In this document: positions 15,094 through 18,535 of the stretch, piece after piece | Position numbering within the stretch: position 1 is the first letter of the stretch | How the letters are laid out: the number at the start of each line of letters is the position of its first letter | NCBI GenBank assembly: GCA_005239595.1 | Contig: SBBT01000219.1 | Coordinates: forward strand, 1-18,535 | Direction of reading: 5' to 3' | DNA length: 18,535 nucleotides | Source of the DNA: Candidatus Troglogloeales bacterium | Lineage (GTDB): Bacteria; Nitrospirota; Nitrospiria; SBBL01; SBBT01 | Position numbers and translations under genes: made by a program | Notes under the pieces: model-generated | Told to the model about the DNA's origin: nothing | The model's database searches: none | Seen by the model: only the letters and a program-made list of their open reading frames with translations

Positions 15094-17367
15094 TTAAAAT
15101 AACGTGCCGATCGAAAACTCGATCATCCGCGATCGCTCACCCTCTTTTGGCCTTAAATTGCGGGCCCATTCCAGACGGAGAGGCCCGATTGGCGATATCC
15201 AGCGAATTCCGAATCCCGCGCTCTGACGGAGCGAGGATAATCCAAGCGGTTGGGCATCGTCAAAGGCCTTGCCGTAGTCATAAAAAAGGAGCCCCTTGAT
15301 GTTTGCCTCAGGGACCAAAGGAACAAGATATTCCGCGTTAAAGAAGAGCTGTTTGTTTCCGCCAAAGGCCTCTCCCTTGTCGGTCACAGGGCCTGCCTTT
15401 CCAAAATCAAATCCCCGAACGGTATTGATCCCACCGACAAAAAAGCGCTCCCCGGCAGGGAGCGTCTTCCCGCCAATACCCTTGGCATATCCCAGACGTC
15501 CATGGAGCGAGAAAACGTGATTCCTCCAGAGAGGAAAGAAACGGCTTGAATCGACCGTGGCCTTATAATAATCATTCTCTCCGCCCAGGAAGGTGCCCGC
15601 ATACTCCAGGGAAATCGCATGCCGCATTCCCTCTTTGGGATCGTGAATGAAGTCGCGTGTATCTCTGGCGAGCGAAAGGCCAACCGAACTGGTAAGCGTT
15701 TCCCCCGCCTGGCTTTTAATTAGATCGGGGGCGCTGGTCTGTACGCCAAAAATATCAAGCGTCTGGCGGCTGTAACTCACACTGGCATGTAGATATTCAC
15801 CAAACGATCGTCCAAAGGAAAGATCGCCTCCCTTGCGTCTTTCTTCGTAGGAGTTAAAATGGCGTACCTGAGTAAAGAGATCGATCATGCCATAAACAGG
15901 TTCTCCCAAAAGATAAGGCTCGCGAAACGTTAAACTATAGGTCTCCCGCCTCTCTCCCGTATCAATTCTAACCCGCAAGAGCTGACCCTTGCCAAACAGG
16001 TTTCCCTGTGTGATATCCATGGTCGCGATCAGCTTGTCGGTAGAGCTATAGCCGCCACCGATGCTAAAGGTCCCGGTCGATTTTTCTTTGACGTTGATAT
16101 CAAGATCGACCCATCCTTTTTCGACCCGTCTCGGGTTTATTTCGATGCTCTCAAAAAAATTGAGGTTATTAAGCCGCTGGAAACTTCTCCGCAATAATTT
16201 TGTATCAACCGGCTCCTGTTCATTCAGACGAATCTCCCGGCGAATAACATGATCTCGCGTCTTGTCATTTCCGGAAATATGGATCTCCCGTACCTTCACC
16301 GTCTCTTCTTCCGTCACCTGAAAGATAATATCGACAAGATCACTATCTTCCCGAGGAGTAATTTGGGGAACGACGTTGGCGAACATATAGCCACGCTCAC
16401 CGTACAGGTTGATTATATTCGTAATGTCATGACGGATCTCCCCACGATTAAATATCTCCCCTTCCTTGCTCTTGGTCACATCGGCCAATCGTTGATCATC
16501 AAAAACCGTATTCCCCTGATAACCGATCTTGCCTATTTTAAACTGCTTCCCTTCTTCCAGATGAAAGGTAATGTCAAACCACTTCCGATCGCTGCTCATT
16601 TGGACATTCGGACGGCTTATCTGAATTTTCAGATAACCATGATTCAAATAAAGTTCCCGGAGGCGCTGAATATCGGCATCCACCTCTTCCTGCTTGTAAC
16701 GCCCCGAGTCGGTCAACCAGGACGTCAGCCAAAAATAGGAAGAGGTCTCAATCTGTTTTTTCAAGAACCGCTCCGTATAGATCCGATTCCCCAGAAAACG
16801 GATGTGACGGACATGCGTCTTTCCCCCTTCTTGAATCAGAAACGTGAGGATGGCCCGATTATCCGGTACGATCTGTGTCACCGGGACCACATCCGCATGA
16901 TAAAAACCGGCCTCTTGATAAACCTTTTTTATGTTTTCAACATAGCCCGCTACCTCCTGCGCATCCAAAAAGGCCCCCATGCGGACCGAAACCTTTTCTT
17001 TTAACCTTTCTGTGATGATTTTTTCATTCCCTTCGTACCGCACCTCTAACAGAGTTGGTTTTTCGTGCACCACAAAATAGAGGGCCACCCCTCCTTCAAA
17101 ACCTTCCGTCTCAACCTCCACACGATCAAAATAGCCGGTGCGATAGAGATTTTTTACCTCTTCTCGAACCTTACTCACAGAAAAAAGCTCTCCCTCTTGA
17201 AGGGTCAATCTGGCCAGGAGGATTGACTTGTCGATCCTTGAGTGTCCCCGTATGTCGACAAGTTTAACAACGATCTCTTTTCCCCCCGCACCGGCGATAG
17301 GAGAGAAGAAGAAAAAGAAGAGGAGGCCTAAAATGTGGTACCAGAGAGACAAGCGTTCTTTTTTCAT
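15094..17367 (-). CDS. bamA: Outer membrane protein assembly factor BamA (Omp85)
   Basis: BamA is the central subunit of the machine that folds beta-barrel proteins into the outer membrane. The 757-residue protein starts with a signal peptide (MKKERLSLWYHILGLLFFFF, then FSPIAGA; probable cleavage after Ala27). Five POTRA repeats follow at roughly 31-103, 104-181, 183-273, 276-354 and 357-429, then a 16-strand barrel from about 432. The L6-loop motif VRGFDFGKAGP is at 650-660 and the C-terminal beta-signal ends IEFSIGTLF with terminal Phe. Size matches five-POTRA BamA rather than TamA. It is the first gene of the minus-strand cluster. The ribosome site is weak (GAGCGGA), yet the position of the signal peptide leaves little doubt about the start. 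Confidence 0.97.
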   Translation of the reverse strand: MKKERLSLWYHILGLLFFFFFSPIAGAGGKEIVVKLVDIRGHSRIDKSILLARLTLQEGELFSVSKVREEVKNLYRTGYFDRVEVETEGFEGGVALYFVVHEKPTLLEVRYEGNEKIITERLKEKVSVRMGAFLDAQEVAGYVENIKKVYQEAGFYHADVVPVTQIVPDNRAILTFLIQEGGKTHVRHIRFLGNRIYTERFLKKQIETSSYFWLTSWLTDSGRYKQEEVDADIQRLRELYLNHGYLKIQISRPNVQMSSDRKWFDITFHLEEGKQFKIGKIGYQGNTVFDDQRLADVTKSKEGEIFNRGEIRHDITNIINLYGERGYMFANVVPQITPREDSDLVDIIFQVTEEETVKVREIHISGNDKTRDHVIRREIRLNEQEPVDTKLLRRSFQRLNNLNFFESIEINPRRVEKGWVDLDINVKEKSTGTFSIGGGYSSTDKLIATMDITQGNLFGKGQLLRVRIDTGERRETYSLTFREPYLLGEPVYGMIDLFTQVRHFNSYEERRKGGDLSFGRSFGEYLHASVSYSRQTLDIFGVQTSAPDLIKSQAGETLTSSVGLSLARDTRDFIHDPKEGMRHAISLEYAGTFLGGENDYYKATVDSSRFFPLWRNHVFSLHGRLGYAKGIGGKTLPAGERFFVGGINTVRGFDFGKAGPVTDKGEAFGGNKQLFFNAEYLVPLVPEANIKGLLFYDYGKAFDDAQPLGLSSLRQSAGFGIRWISPIGPLRLEWARNLRPKEGERSRMIEFSIGTLF

Positions 17368-17378
17368 AAAATCCGCTC

Positions 17379-17388
17379 ATGCTAGCAT
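17379..17388. repeat. Ten-base perfect palindrome ahead of bamA
   Basis: ATGCTAGCAT is its own reverse complement and lies 12 bases upstream of the bamA start codon. It could be a small operator half or just chance; no second copy was seen nearby. Confidence 0.4.
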
Positions 17389-17393
17389 TTTTA

Positions 17394-17427
17394 GGATAAG
17401 CCTGTAAATATTTTCCTTTACTTATCC
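17394..17427. repeat. Bulged inverted repeat in the bamA/tsaC intergenic region
   Basis: GGATAA (17394-17399) pairs with TTATCC (17422-17427), and after a four-base bulge on one side GTAAA (17404-17408) pairs with TTTAC (17417-17421), around an eight-base loop. That is 11 paired positions in 34 bases. It overlaps the candidate -35 box of the plus-strand gene, so it may be an operator. There is no T-run after it that would suggest a terminator, and it lies between divergent starts, where a terminator is not expected. Confidence 0.5.
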
Positions 17428-17446
17428 GTTGTCTGTTGCCTAAAAT
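17417..17446 (+). promoter_or_regulatory. Candidate sigma-70-type promoter for the Sua5-type gene
   Basis: TTTACT at 17417-17422 (4 of 6 matches to the -35 consensus) and TAAAAT at 17441-17446 (5 of 6 to the -10 consensus) are separated by 18 bases. Transcription would start near 17453, giving a leader of about 20 bases that just includes the AAGGA ribosome site. Weak evidence from boxes alone. Confidence 0.35.
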
Positions 17447-17474
17447 AATCGCGAAATCGCATAAGGAATCCAGC

Positions 17475-18485
17475 ATGAAAGAGATTAAGAACGATGGTTT
17501 CATAAAATCGCGCATCAAGGAAGCGGCATCCATTTTACGCCGTGGCGGGCTGGTGGCGTTCCCGACGGAAACGGTATACGGACTGGGGGCCAGGGTCTCT
17601 AACCGGTCCGCTGTCCGCCGTATTTTTGAGGTTAAAGGCCGGCCTCACGATAATCCCCTCATTGTTCATATCGCCTCATCCGACCAACTATCATCGCTCG
17701 TCTCTGCCATTCCTCCGGTCGCAAAGCGATTGATCGCGCTTTTCTGGCCTGGACCGTTAACATTAGTGTTCAAGCGGAGAGAGGAGGTCTCGTCCCTGGT
17801 GTCTGCCGGTTTGGATACCATTGCAATCCGCAGTCCGGACCATCCGATTGCCCAGGCATTGCTTGGCGAGCTTAATGAGGCGATTGCCGCTCCGAGCGCC
17901 AACCGTTCGGGACGCCCGAGCCCCACATCTTGTCAGCATGTCGCGCGGGAGTTGGGCAAGACCGTTGATTTTATTCTAGATGGCGGTCCCTGCCGGGTTG
18001 GATTGGAATCGACCGTGCTCGACCTCACTAAAAATCCCCCTTGCCTCCTTCGCCCCGGCGCTATTACGGCAGAGCGGCTCCGATCGGTGATCGGCGATCT
18101 CGGCACAATCGGGTCCGAACCGGCACGATCGCCCGGAATGCGGCACCGCCACTATGCCCCTGATTTCAAAGTGATTCTCGTTCCACCGCGAGACTTACAA
18201 ACCGCCATGGGACAACTTTTAAACCCCAAAAAACGGTTAGGGGTTCTCTGCCGGCATAAAGGGCCGAAACCTGCGGGACTGGCCTATTATCGCCAGTTTG
18301 AGGGAAGCGCCGCCCTCTATGCCAGAAATCTTTTCTCCTCTTTTTATGAGGCGGAAGCGGCTAAGGTAGAAGTCCTCCTGGTCGAGGATGTGAAGCGACA
18401 AGGTTTTGGCGCGGCGATTATGGATCGCCTGGAACGGGCGGCCGGGAGAGAAATGTATATCACTACATTATGCGAAGATCAATAA
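17475..18485 (+). CDS. L-threonylcarbamoyladenylate synthase, Sua5/YwlC type
   Basis: This enzyme makes threonylcarbamoyl-AMP from threonine, bicarbonate and ATP, the first step of the t6A modification at position 37 of ANN-decoding tRNAs. The 336-residue protein has a YrdC domain (about 10-210) with GGLVAFPTETVYGLGA (24-39), the KGR nucleotide-binding motif in FEVKGRPHDNPL (51-62), FWPGPLTLVF (90-99) and APSANRSGRPSPT (139-151), then the linker SPGMRHRHYAPD (219-230) and a C-terminal Sua5 domain (about 231-333). Having the Sua5 domain makes it the YwlC type rather than the short E. coli TsaC. I chose the ATG at 17475 because AAGGA sits seven bases upstream; the in-frame ATG at 17436 adds 13 residues without a ribosome site and precedes the candidate -10 box. 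It is the only plus-strand gene and has no functional link to the envelope cluster. Confidence 0.95.
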   Translation: MKEIKNDGFIKSRIKEAASILRRGGLVAFPTETVYGLGARVSNRSAVRRIFEVKGRPHDNPLIVHIASSDQLSSLVSAIPPVAKRLIALFWPGPLTLVFKRREEVSSLVSAGLDTIAIRSPDHPIAQALLGELNEAIAAPSANRSGRPSPTSCQHVARELGKTVDFILDGGPCRVGLESTVLDLTKNPPCLLRPGAITAERLRSVIGDLGTIGSEPARSPGMRHRHYAPDFKVILVPPRDLQTAMGQLLNPKKRLGVLCRHKGPKPAGLAYYRQFEGSAALYARNLFSSFYEAEAAKVEVLLVEDVKRQGFGAAIMDRLERAAGREMYITTLCEDQ

Positions 18486-18535
18486 TTTGCGCTTCCAAGC
18501 AAGGCATCGTTATTTGCTCATTTCTGTCGCTTCAA

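Larger units (their letters stand above)
17368..17474. promoter_or_regulatory. Divergent control region between bamA and the Sua5-type gene
   Basis: These 107 bases separate the start codons of two divergently transcribed genes and should contain promoters for both. The stretch is AT-rich compared with the flanking genes and holds a bulged inverted repeat and a 10-base palindrome, listed separately. For the bamA direction the best boxes I found (TTTACA at 17408-17403 and TAGCAT at 17384-17379 on the minus strand, 18-base spacer) would leave a leader of only a few bases, so I do not claim them as the promoter. Confidence 0.6.

Noticed and set aside
16249..17004. A 251-codon open frame on the plus strand opposite bamA
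   Set aside because: It lies wholly inside bamA, whose protein shows signal peptide, POTRA repeats and barrel motifs; the antisense protein has no recognisable domain and no ribosome site was seen.
18486..18535. A terminator after the Sua5-type gene
   Set aside because: The last 50 bases show no stem followed by a T-run; the window ends too soon to decide.
1..18535. Mobile elements, CRISPR arrays, tRNA or rRNA genes, or a novel defence system
   Set aside because: No transposase, repeat array, integrase, terminal repeats or RNA-gene signatures were seen; almost every base belongs to recognisable envelope-biogenesis genes.

Overview
The window is a chromosomal block from a diderm (Gram-negative-type) bacterium and is almost entirely one long minus-strand gene cluster for building the outer membrane. 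Read in transcription order, from position 17367 down to 1, it holds: bamA, a skp/ompH-like chaperone, lpxD, fabZ, lpxA, lpxI, a Gfo/Idh/MocA-family oxidoreductase, lpxB, msbA, waaA (kdtA), lpxK, an LpxL-type acyltransferase, a giant WaaF-GmhB-WaaC fusion, a 56-residue Trm112-like zinc-ribbon protein, a WaaE-like family 2 glycosyltransferase and the first 194 codons of a further family 9 (heptosyl)transferase that runs off the left edge. The only plus-strand gene is a Sua5-type threonylcarbamoyl-AMP synthase (17475-18485), which diverges from bamA across a 107-bp intergenic region.

The genes work as a pipeline. BamA and Skp assemble outer-membrane proteins. LpxA, LpxD, LpxI, LpxB and LpxK make the tetra-acylated, 4'-phosphorylated lipid A precursor, with FabZ supplying the fatty-acid pathway. 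WaaA adds Kdo, the LpxL homologue adds a late acyl chain, and MsbA flips the product. The fusion protein appears to carry a heptose-precursor phosphatase together with heptosyltransferases I and II, and the last two glycosyltransferases extend the core. lpxC, the Kdo-synthesis genes and the rest of the heptose pathway are not in the window.

The genes are tightly packed. Most junctions are overlaps of 1-13 bases (ATGA, GTGA or TAATG) or gaps under 65 bases, and no terminator-like structure is visible inside the run, so one or a few long polycistronic transcripts are likely. GC content is around half by eye.

Use of LpxI instead of LpxH, and an oxidoreductase between lpxI and lpxB, recall Desulfobacterota, Nitrospirota and similar lineages. 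I cannot name the organism from the sequence alone.

Most of the window is well-understood biology. The points that stand out are the triple-domain heptose enzyme, the possible GnnA-like oxidoreductase without a neighbouring aminotransferase, the small zinc-ribbon gene embedded in the core locus, and a bulged inverted repeat in the divergent bamA/tsaC control region. I saw no mobile elements, CRISPR arrays, tRNA or rRNA genes.
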